64,000 bases of DNA, taken from the NCBI GenBank assembly GCA_036489765.1, contig DASXFE010000060.1, forward strand, positions 10,986 through 74,985, read 5' to 3'. Position 1 is the stretch's first letter. Each line of letters opens with the position of its first letter. This DNA is from DATARH01 sp036489765. Lineage in GTDB: Bacteria; Pseudomonadota; Alphaproteobacteria; ATCC43930; CGMCC-115725. The translations under genes and the position numbers were made by a program. The notes under the pieces were generated by a model, which was not told where the DNA came from, did no database searches, and saw only the letters and a list, made by a program, of their open reading frames with translations. Positions 7,666 through 16,793 of the stretch are shown here, piece after piece.

Positions 7666-9279
7666 GTGAGAAGGACCTTGTTAGCCGCCGGGGCGCTAAT
7701 CGCCGCGGCGGCACTGGCCATGCCGGCCCATGCCGACGACACGCCGAAACGCGGCGGCACGCTGACCTATTTGATCCCGGCCGATGCGCCGCCGAGCTTT
7801 GACGGACACCGCGAAGAGACCTACGCAACGGCCCAGACCGTCGCGCCGTATTACAGCGTCCTGCTTCGCATCAACCCGTCCGATCCGTCGTCGTCGACCG
7901 ATTTCGTGTGCGACCTCTGCACCGACATCCCGAAGCCGACCGATGACGGCAAGACCTACACCTTCAAGATCCGCACCGGCGTCAAATTCCACGACGGCAA
8001 CCCGCTGACTGCGCAGGACGTGGCGGCGACCTGGAACGAAATCACTTTTCCACCGCAAGGCGTACTGAGCGCGCGCGGCAGCGACTATCGCGATTTGATC
8101 GAAAAGATCGAGGCGCCCGACGACACGACCGTCGTCTTCCACCTCAAATTCGCGACCGGCGCCTTCATCCCGGCGCTCGCCGACCCGTTCGCCTTTGTCT
8201 ACGAAAAGAAGATCCTCGACGATCCGGCGCGCGGCCCGCACTGGTTCGAGAAAAACATCCTCGGCTCCGGCCCGTTCAAGTTCGCCAGCTATGAGGCCGG
8301 GCAGGAGATCAAGGGCGACCGCAATCCCGACTACTACCGCCCGGGCCAGCCCTATCTCGACCACATCGTCGGCATCTTTGCGCCAAAGCAGGCGACCCGT
8401 GTCGACGCCATCCGCAGCGACCGGGCGGCGATGGAGTTCCGCGGGCTGCCGCCCTCGGCCGTCGACGATCTCAAGAAGAGCCTCGGCGACAAGATCCAGG
8501 TCCAGGAGAGCACCTGGAACTGCGGCAGCGACCTGTTTTTCAACGAAAAGAAAAAGCCGTTCGACGACCCGCGGGTGCGCCGCGCGCTGAGCCTTGCGCT
8601 CGACCGCTGGGGCGATGCGGACAAATTGTCGAAGATCGCGATCGTCAAGGCCGTCGGCGGCATCGTCTTCCCGGGCTCGCCGCTCGCCGCGACCAAGGAC
8701 GAACTGCAGCAAATGGCCGGCTTCTGGCCCGACATCAACAAGTCGCGCCAGGAGGCGAAGAAGCTGCTGAAGGAAGCCGGCGCCGAGAATTTGAGCTTTG
8801 AACTGCTCAACCGCGACGTCGACCAGCCGTACAAATACGTCGGTATCTGGCTTGTCGATCAGTGGAGCAAGATCGGCGTCAAGGTCACGCAAAAGGTCGT
8901 GCCCACCGGTCCGTGGTTTGCGGCGATGCGGTCGGGCGATTTCGCGGTCGTCCACTATCCGATCTGCCACGCCGTCGTGAACCCGGTGCTCGACGTCCAG
9001 CCCTACCTGCCCGGCAGCCAGGAGAACATGGGCGGCGGCCCGGACGCGAAATCGACCGAGCTCTACGAGAAGGTGCTGCACGATACCGACCCGAAGGCGC
9101 AGCACGACGACATGGTCGCGTTCGAGAAATACATCATGGACACTGCGGCCCATGCGACCAAGGTTATCTGGTGGAACCGAATCATCCCCTACCGGTCCTA
9201 TGTGAAAGGCTGGAAGATCGGTCCTAGCCATTACATCAACATGGATCTAGCCAACATCTGGCTCGACAACCCATCGTGA
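7666..9279 (+). CDS. peptide/nickel-type ABC substrate-binding protein, paralogue 1
   Basis: A 537-residue periplasmic binding protein of the SBP family 5 (DppA/NikA) fold. A Sec signal peptide ends near AMPAHA. There is no lipobox. GTG at 7666 follows a GGGGGAGA site. Landmarks shared with the three paralogues are a C82-x2-C85 pair (FVCDLCT), a WNCGS cysteine mid-protein, a CHAVVNP cysteine near the C-terminal third, and the ending SHYINMDLANIWLD. This copy diverges most around the fourth cysteine (PICHAVVNP). The substrate is unknown. Confidence 0.85.
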   Translation: MRRTLLAAGALIAAAALAMPAHADDTPKRGGTLTYLIPADAPPSFDGHREETYATAQTVAPYYSVLLRINPSDPSSSTDFVCDLCTDIPKPTDDGKTYTFKIRTGVKFHDGNPLTAQDVAATWNEITFPPQGVLSARGSDYRDLIEKIEAPDDTTVVFHLKFATGAFIPALADPFAFVYEKKILDDPARGPHWFEKNILGSGPFKFASYEAGQEIKGDRNPDYYRPGQPYLDHIVGIFAPKQATRVDAIRSDRAAMEFRGLPPSAVDDLKKSLGDKIQVQESTWNCGSDLFFNEKKKPFDDPRVRRALSLALDRWGDADKLSKIAIVKAVGGIVFPGSPLAATKDELQQMAGFWPDINKSRQEAKKLLKEAGAENLSFELLNRDVDQPYKYVGIWLVDQWSKIGVKVTQKVVPTGPWFAAMRSGDFAVVHYPICHAVVNPVLDVQPYLPGSQENMGGGPDAKSTELYEKVLHDTDPKAQHDDMVAFEKYIMDTAAHATKVIWWNRIIPYRSYVKGWKIGPSHYINMDLANIWLDNPS

Positions 9280-9327
9280 TGGCCTGATGGGCGGCGAATC
9301 AGAGCAGGGTCGCCGCCCATCTGTACT

Positions 9328-9355
9328 CGTCATCCCGGCCTCTGCCGGGATGACG
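9328..9355. repeat. palindrome of the CGTCATCCCGGC family
   Basis: Perfect 12-bp inverted repeat (CGTCATCCCGGC / GCCGGGATGACG) with a 4-nt loop, between binding-protein genes 1 and 2. The same arms recur at 34237, 36404 and 43050. Confidence 0.9.
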
Positions 9356-9392
9356 ATCACAGAATTTCGGAAGCACCTTGAGAGGATGCCGT

Positions 9393-10988
9393 ATGCGCAA
9401 CATTATCCCTCTCGCCTTCGGGCTCATCGTCGCGCTGGCTCTGCCGGCGGCGGCCGAGGAGACGCCGAAGCACGGCGGCACCCTTACCTACCTGATCCCC
9501 GCCGACGCGCCGCCGAGCTTTGACGGGCATCGCGAATCGACCTACGCGACGGTGCATGCGACCGCGCCGTTCTACAGCGTCCTGATCCGGATCAATCCCG
9601 ACAACCCGTCATCGACGACGGATTTCGTGTGCGACCTCTGCACCGAGATGCCGAAGCCGACCGATGACGGCAAGACCTACACGTTCAAGATCCGCGACGG
9701 CGTCAAATTCCATGACGGGTCGCCGCTGTCGGCCGACGACGTCGCGGCGAGCTGGCAGGAGATCGTCCACGCCCCCGCGGGCAAGACCAGCGCCCGCCAG
9801 GCGTTCTACGTGATGGTCGACAAGGTCGCGGCGCCCGACCCGCACACGGTCGTTTTCCGCCTCAAATTCGCGACCTCGGCCTTCCTGCCGGCGCTCGCCG
9901 ACCCGTTCGCCTACATCTACGAGAAGCGGCTGCTCGATAAGGACCCGCACTGGTACGAGAAGAACGTGATGGGCTCGGGCCCGTTCAAATTCGTCAGCTA
10001 TGAGGCCGGGCAGTCGATCAAGGGCGAGCGCAACCCCGACTACTACCACCCGGGCCTGCCCTATCTCGACCGGTTTGTCGGCGTCTTCGCGCCCAAGCTC
10101 GCGACCCGCATCGACGCGATCCGCGCCGACCGCGCCGCGATGGAATTCCGCAGCATGCCGCCCTCGGCCCGCGACCAGCTCGTCAAGGAGCTGGGCGACA
10201 AGATCACTGTTCAGAACAGCGATTGGAACTGCGGCAACCTCCTCACCTACAACCACAAGAAAAAGCCGTTCGACGACGTGCGGGTGCGCCGTGCGCTGTC
10301 GCTGGCGATCGACCAGTGGAAGGGCGGACCGGCACTGTCCAAGATCGCGATCGTCAAGACCGTCGCCGGCATCGTCTTCCCCGGCTCGCCCCTCGCCGCG
10401 ACCAAGGAGGAGCTGGAGCAGATCCCTGGGTTCTGGCCCGATATCGAAAAATCGCGGGCCGAGGCGAAGCGGTTGTTGAAGGAGGCCGGGGCGGAGAATT
10501 TGAGCTTCGAGATGCTTAACCGCGATGTCGATCAGCCGTTCAAGTACATCGGCACCTTCGTCGTCGACGAATGGAGCAAGATCGGGCTCCACGTCACGCA
10601 AAAGGTCGTGCCCACCGGCCCGTGGTTCGAGGGCATGCGCACCGGCAATTTCGACGTGACCCTCGAGGCCAACTGCCAGAGCGTCGTCAACCCGCTCCTC
10701 GATGTCGGCAAGTACCTGCCGCACACGGTCTTTACCGAGAATTACGGCCAGTACGAAGACGAGCACGAGATCGAGATCTACGACAAGATGCTGCACGAGC
10801 CCGACCCGGCGAAGCAGCGCGTGCTGATGCGCGAGTTCGAGAAATGGGTGCTCGACACCCAGGCGCACGAATTGCCGATCACCTTCTGGTACCGGACCGT
10901 TCCCTACCGCAGCTACGTCAAAGGCTGGAAGATCAGCCCCAGCCACTTCGTCAACCAGGATTTGGCGACGATCTGGCTCGATAAATAG
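9393..10988 (+). CDS. peptide/nickel-type ABC substrate-binding protein, paralogue 2
   Basis: A 531-residue paralogue with a signal peptide ending near LPAAAEE. It carries C80-x2-C83 (FVCDLCT), WNCGN and ANCQSVVNP, so all four family cysteines are present. GAGAGGA lies before the ATG at 9393; an in-frame TTG at 9378 is possible. It is followed by a long hairpin at 11009 that probably ends transcription here, isolating paralogues 1-2 from 3-4. Confidence 0.85.
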   Translation: MRNIIPLAFGLIVALALPAAAEETPKHGGTLTYLIPADAPPSFDGHRESTYATVHATAPFYSVLIRINPDNPSSTTDFVCDLCTEMPKPTDDGKTYTFKIRDGVKFHDGSPLSADDVAASWQEIVHAPAGKTSARQAFYVMVDKVAAPDPHTVVFRLKFATSAFLPALADPFAYIYEKRLLDKDPHWYEKNVMGSGPFKFVSYEAGQSIKGERNPDYYHPGLPYLDRFVGVFAPKLATRIDAIRADRAAMEFRSMPPSARDQLVKELGDKITVQNSDWNCGNLLTYNHKKKPFDDVRVRRALSLAIDQWKGGPALSKIAIVKTVAGIVFPGSPLAATKEELEQIPGFWPDIEKSRAEAKRLLKEAGAENLSFEMLNRDVDQPFKYIGTFVVDEWSKIGLHVTQKVVPTGPWFEGMRTGNFDVTLEANCQSVVNPLLDVGKYLPHTVFTENYGQYEDEHEIEIYDKMLHEPDPAKQRVLMREFEKWVLDTQAHELPITFWYRTVPYRSYVKGWKISPSHFVNQDLATIWLDK

Positions 10989-11008
10989 CGAGCAAAGGAG
11001 CGCGGCCG

Positions 11009-11052
11009 CCCCTACCCGTCTTCCCGGCCTGCGCCGGGAAGACGGGTAGGGG
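11009..11052. terminator. 20-bp perfect inverted repeat, likely bidirectional terminator
   Basis: Arms CCCCTACCCGTCTTCCCGGC and its exact complement, 4-nt loop CTGC. It lies between the convergent stops of binding protein 2 and the small minus-strand gene, abutting the latter's TAG. No U-tract is present on either side, so termination is inferred from position. Confidence 0.7.
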
Positions 11053-11493
11053 CTATTTCCGGTCCCGCAGATGGGCGGGCACAGGCACCTTCGGCAGCAG
11101 GGTATCCCCGCCCGCCTTCCCCGAAGGCCCCTGGGCGAACCCCGCCTTCCCCAGCTCCTCCGCGGCGATCTTCCCGATCTCTCCGGCCGCCGCGCCGAGC
11201 CCCAACCGGAAGATCTCGCGGAAAATCTCCGGATGATTGCGGACCGTCATCGTCACCGCTTGGCGCATATTGAGCTCGGTGTGGCGCAGCGCACAGTCGA
11301 CGAGGCGGGCGACATCACTGTCGCTGAGGATCACCTCGGTTGTCGGCTTGACCCCGGTCATCCCGTCCGTCGCGAGGGCGCTGAGGCGAACCTGCGCCGA
11401 GATCGAGTAGTAATCGCGGTAGACGAGCGAGTCGGCGGGCTCGGCCTGGGCGTCGGCGTCGAGAATGACGCGGTCGCCGTCCGTGACCCGCAT
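11053..11493 (-). CDS. hypothetical protein downstream of PhyH dioxygenase
   Basis: A 146-residue protein beginning MRVTDGDRVIL. I do not recognise it. It has no signal peptide or membrane segment; it is predicted soluble, with an Ala/Gly-rich helix (FRLGLGAAAGEIGKIAAEEL) and a Pro/Lys-rich tail. Its ATG starts one base after the PhyH stop codon (TGA-C-ATG), so the two are almost certainly co-translated. It may be an accessory or second enzyme for the same substrate. Confidence 0.65.
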   Translation of the reverse strand: MRVTDGDRVILDADAQAEPADSLVYRDYYSISAQVRLSALATDGMTGVKPTTEVILSDSDVARLVDCALRHTELNMRQAVTMTVRNHPEIFREIFRLGLGAAAGEIGKIAAEELGKAGFAQGPSGKAGGDTLLPKVPVPAHLRDRK

Positions 11494-11494
11494 G

Positions 11495-12289
11495 TCACGC
11501 AGCCCGGGTGACGCCGCTATCATCCTCGATCGGCAACGGGTTCCAGTTGCGCGAGACGACCCAGTCCGGCCGCGGGTTCGGGCCGAGCACCGGCTTGTTG
11601 GCGACCGCGTTGCACGAGACATAGACGTGCCAGCGGTCCTCGGAGGAAAGGTTGTGGCCGGAAGCGTGCAGGATGTTGCAGTGGAACAGCGCCGCGGTCC
11701 CGGCCTTGCCGGTGACCGCGACCGGCGGCGGCGAGTTGCGCTGGATCTCGATCATCCGCTCCTTCGGGATGACCCACAATTTGTAGCCGGTCGAGGTGTC
11801 CATCACCGATTCCTGCAGCCCCAGCCTGTGGCTGCCCGGGATGATGTAGAGCCCGCCGCTGAACTCGCTGGTGTCGTTGAGCATCACGTTGAACGTCGCC
11901 ATGTTCGGCGTCGGGCAACCGTCCTTGCTCCACGAGTTGTAGTCTTGGTGCCACATCCAGATCGTGCCCTCGATTGCCGGCTTGGCGTTGATCTTGGTAT
12001 GGTAGACATACGCGTCACCGCCCAGCACCTGCTGCACCGGGCGCAAGACGCGTGGGGTCCGCACGAGCGCCCGGAACGGAGCCGAGCGGGTCGCGCCGTC
12101 GTCCTCGTGGACGCGGAAGATGCTTTTGACCCCGCCGGTGAACTCGCGAAACACCTCCTCGGTCTCGAGCCGCGAGAGCCGAGCCACCTCCTGGCGCAGC
12201 ACCGCCACCTCGGCCGGGCTGAACAGATCGGGAAAGATCAGGAACCCGTCGCGCTCGTATTGCGCCAACTGTGCCGGGGTCAGATGCAT
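11495..12289 (-). CDS. PhyH-family 2-oxoglutarate/Fe(II) dioxygenase
   Basis: A 264-residue phytanoyl-CoA dioxygenase-like protein. Fe(II) ligands H114 and D116 (MWHQDYNSW) and a distal His in FHCNILHASGHN are visible, as is a late Arg in EDRWHVY. GLYIIPGSHRLG is the family's conserved loop. ATG at 12289 is chosen; the open frame continues upstream through the signal region of binding protein 3, which is an antisense artefact. Family members hydroxylate diverse small molecules; the substrate cannot be read from sequence. It lies between importer paralogues, suggesting it acts on an imported compound. Confidence 0.85.
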   Translation of the reverse strand: MHLTPAQLAQYERDGFLIFPDLFSPAEVAVLRQEVARLSRLETEEVFREFTGGVKSIFRVHEDDGATRSAPFRALVRTPRVLRPVQQVLGGDAYVYHTKINAKPAIEGTIWMWHQDYNSWSKDGCPTPNMATFNVMLNDTSEFSGGLYIIPGSHRLGLQESVMDTSTGYKLWVIPKERMIEIQRNSPPPVAVTGKAGTAALFHCNILHASGHNLSSEDRWHVYVSCNAVANKPVLGPNPRPDWVVSRNWNPLPIEDDSGVTRAA

Positions 12290-12328
12290 CGCGCGTCTCC
12301 GAAAGACCTCGCCCCAAGGGCTTGTCAC

Positions 12329-12357
12329 TGATAACGCCGGTGCGAGCGGCTTGGCAA
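12329..12357 (-). promoter_or_regulatory. candidate promoter for the PhyH operon
   Basis: On the minus strand TTGCCA (12357-12352), a 17-bp spacer and TTATCA (12334-12329) match a sigma-70 promoter, about 40 nt before the PhyH start. Its -35 overlaps the -35 of the opposite promoter. Confidence 0.45.
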
Positions 12358-12380
12358 TTGGGGGCGAGGATCGGTAGTAT
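12351..12380 (+). promoter_or_regulatory. candidate promoter for binding protein 3
   Basis: TTGGCA (12351-12356), 18-bp spacer, TAGTAT (12375-12380). It would give a leader of roughly 85 nt before the ATG at 12474. Confidence 0.45.
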
Positions 12381-12473
12381 TGTAAGGCTAACGTAAGCCG
12401 GCGCGTGCATCCATCGCGCGAACCGGAAATCTGCCGCCGCGGACGAACGCGGCCGGCGACAGGGGAGGCAAAC

Positions 12474-14090
12474 ATGACGGTCGGACCACGCCTGCGCGCG
12501 ATGATGTTTTGTGCCATCGCCGCGCTTTCCGCATCGGCGATGGCCCCCCGCGCAATCGCCGACGAGACGCCGAAGCACGGCGGCATCCTGACCTACATGA
12601 TCCCCGCCGACGCGCCGCCCAGCTTCGACGCGCAGCGCGAGGAGACCTACGCGACGATCCATGCCGCGGCGCCGTTCTACAGTACCCTCATCCGCGCCAA
12701 CCCGATGGACCCCGGCTCGCCGGACATGGTCTGCGACCTTTGCACCGAGATGCCGAAGCCGACCGACGACGGCAAGACCTGGACCTTCAAGCTACGCCAG
12801 AACGTCAAATTCGCCGACGGCCAGAAGCTGACCTCGGCCGATGTGCTCGCCTCGTGGAAAAAGATCATCTGGCCGCCGGCGGGCGTCACCAGTCCGCGCG
12901 CCAGCAATTTCGTCATGGTCGACAACATCGAGGCGCCCGACCCCTACACGATCGTGTTCCACCTCAAATTCGCCACCGACGCCTTTATTCCGGCGCTCGC
13001 CGACCCCTATGCCTGGATTTACAGCAAGGCAAAACTCGACCAGGACATCCATTGGTATGAAAAGAACATCGACGGCACCGGGCCCTTCATCTTCGAGAAT
13101 TATGAGACCGGCCAGTCGATCACCGGCAAGCGCAATCCCGATTATTTCCGCGAGGGGATGCCGTATCTCGACGGCTTCAAGGGCATCTTCGCCGACAAGC
13201 AGGTGACCCGGGTCGAAGCGATCCGCGCCGACCGCGCCGCGATCGAGTTCCGCGGCTTTCCGCCGACCGTCCGCGACGAATTGCAAAAGGACCTCGGCGA
13301 CAAGCTCGCGGTGCAGACGAGCGACTGGAATTGCGGCGGGCTCATCACCCCGAACCACGCGCGCAAGCCGTTTGACGACGTCCGCGTTCGCCGCGCGCTG
13401 ACCCTGGCGATCGACCGCTGGGGTTCGGCGCCCGAACTGTCGAAGATCGCGATCGTCCACACGGTCGGCGGACTTACCTATCCCGATTCGCCCCTCGCCC
13501 CGACCAAGGAGCAGCTCCAGACGATAGCCGGCTACTGGCCTGATATCGAGAAATCACGCGCCGAGGCGCGGCGGCTGTTGAAGGAGGCCGGGCAGGAAAA
13601 CCTGACCTTCACCCTCCTCAACCGCTCGACCGACCAGCCGTATAAATATTACGGTATCTGGGTCGTCGACCAGTGGTCGAAGATCGGCGTCCACGTCACC
13701 CAGAGGGTGCTGCCGACCGGGCCGTGGTTTGCGGCACAACGGGCCGGCGACTTCGACGTCACCGTCGAGGGCAATTGCCAGAACGTCGTCAACCCGCTCG
13801 CCGATGTCGGCAAGTACCTGCCGCACACGATCTCCGAGGGTAACTACGGCAATTTCGAAGACCAGCACGAGGTCGACCTCTATAACTCGATGCTGCGCGA
13901 GCTCGACAAGACCAAGCAGAAGCAGAAGCTGCTCGAGTTCAACAAATACGTCCTCGACGACCAGGCGCACGGCATCTTCCTGCTGTGGTGGCAGCGCATC
14001 GTGCCGTACCGGGCCTATGTGAAGGGCTGGAAGATCGGCCCGAGCCACTACGTCAACCAGGACCTCGGGACCGTCTGGCTCGATAAATAG
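12474..14090 (+). CDS. peptide/nickel-type ABC substrate-binding protein, paralogue 3
   Basis: A 538-residue paralogue with signal peptide ending near PRAIADE. Family cysteines are C87-x2-C90 (MVCDLCT), WNCGG and GNCQNVVNP. GGGGAGGC precedes the ATG at 12474. It differs from the others at conserved positions (SFDAQREET for SFDGHRE) and may have a different ligand. It is 11 nt from paralogue 4 and has its own candidate promoter, divergent from PhyH. Confidence 0.85.
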   Translation: MTVGPRLRAMMFCAIAALSASAMAPRAIADETPKHGGILTYMIPADAPPSFDAQREETYATIHAAAPFYSTLIRANPMDPGSPDMVCDLCTEMPKPTDDGKTWTFKLRQNVKFADGQKLTSADVLASWKKIIWPPAGVTSPRASNFVMVDNIEAPDPYTIVFHLKFATDAFIPALADPYAWIYSKAKLDQDIHWYEKNIDGTGPFIFENYETGQSITGKRNPDYFREGMPYLDGFKGIFADKQVTRVEAIRADRAAIEFRGFPPTVRDELQKDLGDKLAVQTSDWNCGGLITPNHARKPFDDVRVRRALTLAIDRWGSAPELSKIAIVHTVGGLTYPDSPLAPTKEQLQTIAGYWPDIEKSRAEARRLLKEAGQENLTFTLLNRSTDQPYKYYGIWVVDQWSKIGVHVTQRVLPTGPWFAAQRAGDFDVTVEGNCQNVVNPLADVGKYLPHTISEGNYGNFEDQHEVDLYNSMLRELDKTKQKQKLLEFNKYVLDDQAHGIFLLWWQRIVPYRAYVKGWKIGPSHYVNQDLGTVWLDK

Positions 14091-14101
14091 GAGGACGGAC
14101 G

Positions 14102-15694
14102 ATGCGCGCAACCATTTGGCTGTCGGTCGCGGTCGCCGCCTTCGCTCTTTCCGCCTCGGCCGACGAGACGCCCAAGCGCGGCGGCACCCTCACCTATCTG
14201 ATCCCGGCCGACGCGCCGCCGACCTTCGACGGCCACCGCGAAACGACCTACGCGACGGTCCAGTCGGTGGCGCCGTACTACAGCGTCCTCATCCGCATCA
14301 ATCCGGACAACCCGGCGTCGACGACCGATTTCGTCTGCGATCTGTGCACCGCGATGCCGAAACCGACCGATGACGGCAAGACCTACACGTTCAAGATCCG
14401 CGACGGGGTCAAGTTCCACAACGGCGACAAGCTCACCGCCGACGACGTCGCCTACAACTGGAACATGATCGTCTTCCCGCCGCAGGGGATTCTCAGCCCG
14501 CGCGACAGCAACTTCGTGATGATCGACAAGATCGAGGCGACCGACCCGGAGACGGTCGCGTTTCACCTGAAATTCGCCACGACCGCGTTCCTGCCGGCGC
14601 TCGCCGACCCTTATGCGTTCATCTATGAAAAGAAGGTCCTCGCCCAGGACCCGCATCATTTCGAGAAAAACGTCGAGGGGTCGGGGCCGTTCAAGTTCGC
14701 CGGCTATGAGGTGGGCCAGTCGATCCGCGGCGACCGCAACCCCGATTATTACGTCAAGGACCGGCCCTATCTCGACCACATCGTCGGCATCTACGCGCCA
14801 AAGCAGGCGACCCGCATCGACGCGCTCCGCGCCGACCGCGCCGCGATCGAGTTCCGGGGTCTGCCGCCCTCGGCCCGCGACGAGTTGAAGAAGACGCTCG
14901 GCGACAAGATCACGGTGCAGGAAAGTGACTGGAACTGCGGCAGCGTCGTCACCTTCAACGAAAAGGTGAAGCCGTTCGACGACGTGCGGGTGCGCCGCGC
15001 GCTGACCCTGGCGGTGGACCGCTGGGGCGGCGCCCCGGCGCTCGCCAAGATCGCCGACGTGCGCACGGTGGGCAGCATCATCTTCCCCGGCGACCCGCTG
15101 GCCCCGACGAAAGAGGAGTTGCAGACGATCGCCGGGTTCGGGCCCGATATCGACAAATCTCGCGCGGAGGCAAAGCGGCTGTTGAAGGAAGCCGGCCAGG
15201 AGAATCTCAGCTTCGAGATGCTCAACCGCGACGTCGATCAGCCCTACAAATACGTCGGCATCTGGCTCGTCGACGAGTGGAGCAAGATCGGCGTCAAGGT
15301 CACCCAGAAGATGATGCCGACAGGGCCCTGGTTCGAGGCCGAGCGCACCGGCAATTTCGCGGTCGACCTGCAGGCGAATTGCCACAGCGTCGTCAACCCG
15401 CTGATCGACACCCAGCCGTACCTTCCGACCTCGGTCAGCAAGCAGAACTATGGGAATTATGAAGACGACAGCGAAATGGTTCTCTACAACAAGGCACTGC
15501 ACGAAACCGAGCCCCAAAAGCAGCACCAGGATATGTTTGACTTCGCCAAGTACGTGATGGACACCAAGGCGCACAAACTGATGGTATTGTGGTGGTATCG
15601 GATCGTACCCTACCGGTCTTACGTCAAAGGCTGGAAGGTCAGCCCGAGCCATTACGTGAACCAGGATCTATCGAACATCTGGCTGGATCAGTAG
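14102..15694 (+). CDS. peptide/nickel-type ABC substrate-binding protein, paralogue 4
   Basis: A 530-residue paralogue with a short signal peptide (MRATIWLSVAVAAFALSASA). Cysteines C79-x2-C82, WNCGS and ANCHSVVNP are conserved. AGGAGGAC precedes the ATG. It lies 11 nt after paralogue 3 and 116 nt before the first permease, so it is the copy in the normal operon position for this importer class. Confidence 0.87.
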   Translation: MRATIWLSVAVAAFALSASADETPKRGGTLTYLIPADAPPTFDGHRETTYATVQSVAPYYSVLIRINPDNPASTTDFVCDLCTAMPKPTDDGKTYTFKIRDGVKFHNGDKLTADDVAYNWNMIVFPPQGILSPRDSNFVMIDKIEATDPETVAFHLKFATTAFLPALADPYAFIYEKKVLAQDPHHFEKNVEGSGPFKFAGYEVGQSIRGDRNPDYYVKDRPYLDHIVGIYAPKQATRIDALRADRAAIEFRGLPPSARDELKKTLGDKITVQESDWNCGSVVTFNEKVKPFDDVRVRRALTLAVDRWGGAPALAKIADVRTVGSIIFPGDPLAPTKEELQTIAGFGPDIDKSRAEAKRLLKEAGQENLSFEMLNRDVDQPYKYVGIWLVDEWSKIGVKVTQKMMPTGPWFEAERTGNFAVDLQANCHSVVNPLIDTQPYLPTSVSKQNYGNYEDDSEMVLYNKALHETEPQKQHQDMFDFAKYVMDTKAHKLMVLWWYRIVPYRSYVKGWKVSPSHYVNQDLSNIWLDQ

Positions 15695-15810
15695 CGAAGA
15701 GCAAACACGATATTGTGCGGGAGGAATCCGCGCCGCCTCGCCTGAAACGGGGTATGGTGCGCGCGCTAAAGAACCCTCGGCAAAGCGCCGGGCAGATCGA
15801 ACGAGAGGCC

Positions 15811-16782
15811 ATGTACCGCTACATCATCAGCCGCGTCCTTCTCGCCTTTCCGACGCTGCTCGGCGCGGCGGCGCTTGTCTTCACCTTGATGCGGCTCATT
15901 CCGGGCGACGTGTGCCTGGTGCGGCTCGGCTCCGGGGGCACCAGCTTCACCGAATCGGCGCTCCAGGCCTGCCACGCCGAGATCGGCATCGACAAGCCGT
16001 GGCTCGTGCAGTTCTGGCAGTTCTTCTGGGGGATGCTGCATTTCGATTTCGGCATCTCGATGTGGTCGGGAAAACCCGTGGTCGAGGAGATCGCAACGCG
16101 GTTTCCGGTCTCCATCGAGGTCGCCGGCATCGCCACGATCATCGCCATCCTGCTGGCGATCCCGCTCGGCACGATCTCCGCGTTGAAGCAGAACAGCTGG
16201 ATCGACCTCGTCGTCCGCACCTTTTCGATCGCCGGCATCGCGACGCCGTCGTTCTGGCTCGGCATCATGGCGATCCTCCTGGTGCTCGACCTCACCCAGG
16301 CCGTCACCGGCCACCCGTGGATGCCGCCGATCGACTACGTCTCGTTCTGGAAGGACCCGATCCGCAACCTGTCGATCGTCGCCCTGCCGGCCCTGACCGT
16401 CGGCTACCGATATTCCGCCGTGTCGATGCGAATGACCCGCTCGGCGATGCTCGAGGTCTTGCGCGAAGACTACATCCGCACCGCCCGCGCCAAGGGCCTT
16501 GTCGAAAAGATCATCATCAATCGGCACGCGCTAAAGAACGCGCTGCTGCCCGTCGTGACCGTGATCGGGCTCGAATTCGCCTTCCTGATCGGCGGCCTCG
16601 TCGTCACCGAGCAGGTCTTCAACCTGAACGGCATCGGCCGGCTGATGGTGCTGTCGGTGCAGAACCAGGATTATACGCTGACCCAGGCCCTCGTCATGGT
16701 CGTGGTCACGATCGCCATTTTGTCCAACCTCGTGGTCGACGTGCTTTACGCCTGGCTTGACCCCCGTATCCGCTTGAGATGA
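15811..16782 (+). CDS. ABC transporter permease (DppB/OppB-like)
   Basis: A 323-residue inner-membrane permease with about six hydrophobic helices and the family N-terminus MYRYIISRVLLAFPTLLGA. The cytoplasmic EAA loop that contacts the ATPase is visible (EDYIRTARAKGLVEKIIINR). GAGAGG precedes the ATG. It ends 11 nt before the second permease. Confidence 0.88.
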   Translation: MYRYIISRVLLAFPTLLGAAALVFTLMRLIPGDVCLVRLGSGGTSFTESALQACHAEIGIDKPWLVQFWQFFWGMLHFDFGISMWSGKPVVEEIATRFPVSIEVAGIATIIAILLAIPLGTISALKQNSWIDLVVRTFSIAGIATPSFWLGIMAILLVLDLTQAVTGHPWMPPIDYVSFWKDPIRNLSIVALPALTVGYRYSAVSMRMTRSAMLEVLREDYIRTARAKGLVEKIIINRHALKNALLPVVTVIGLEFAFLIGGLVVTEQVFNLNGIGRLMVLSVQNQDYTLTQALVMVVVTIAILSNLVVDVLYAWLDPRIRLR

Positions 16783-16793
16783 GAGACCGGTAG

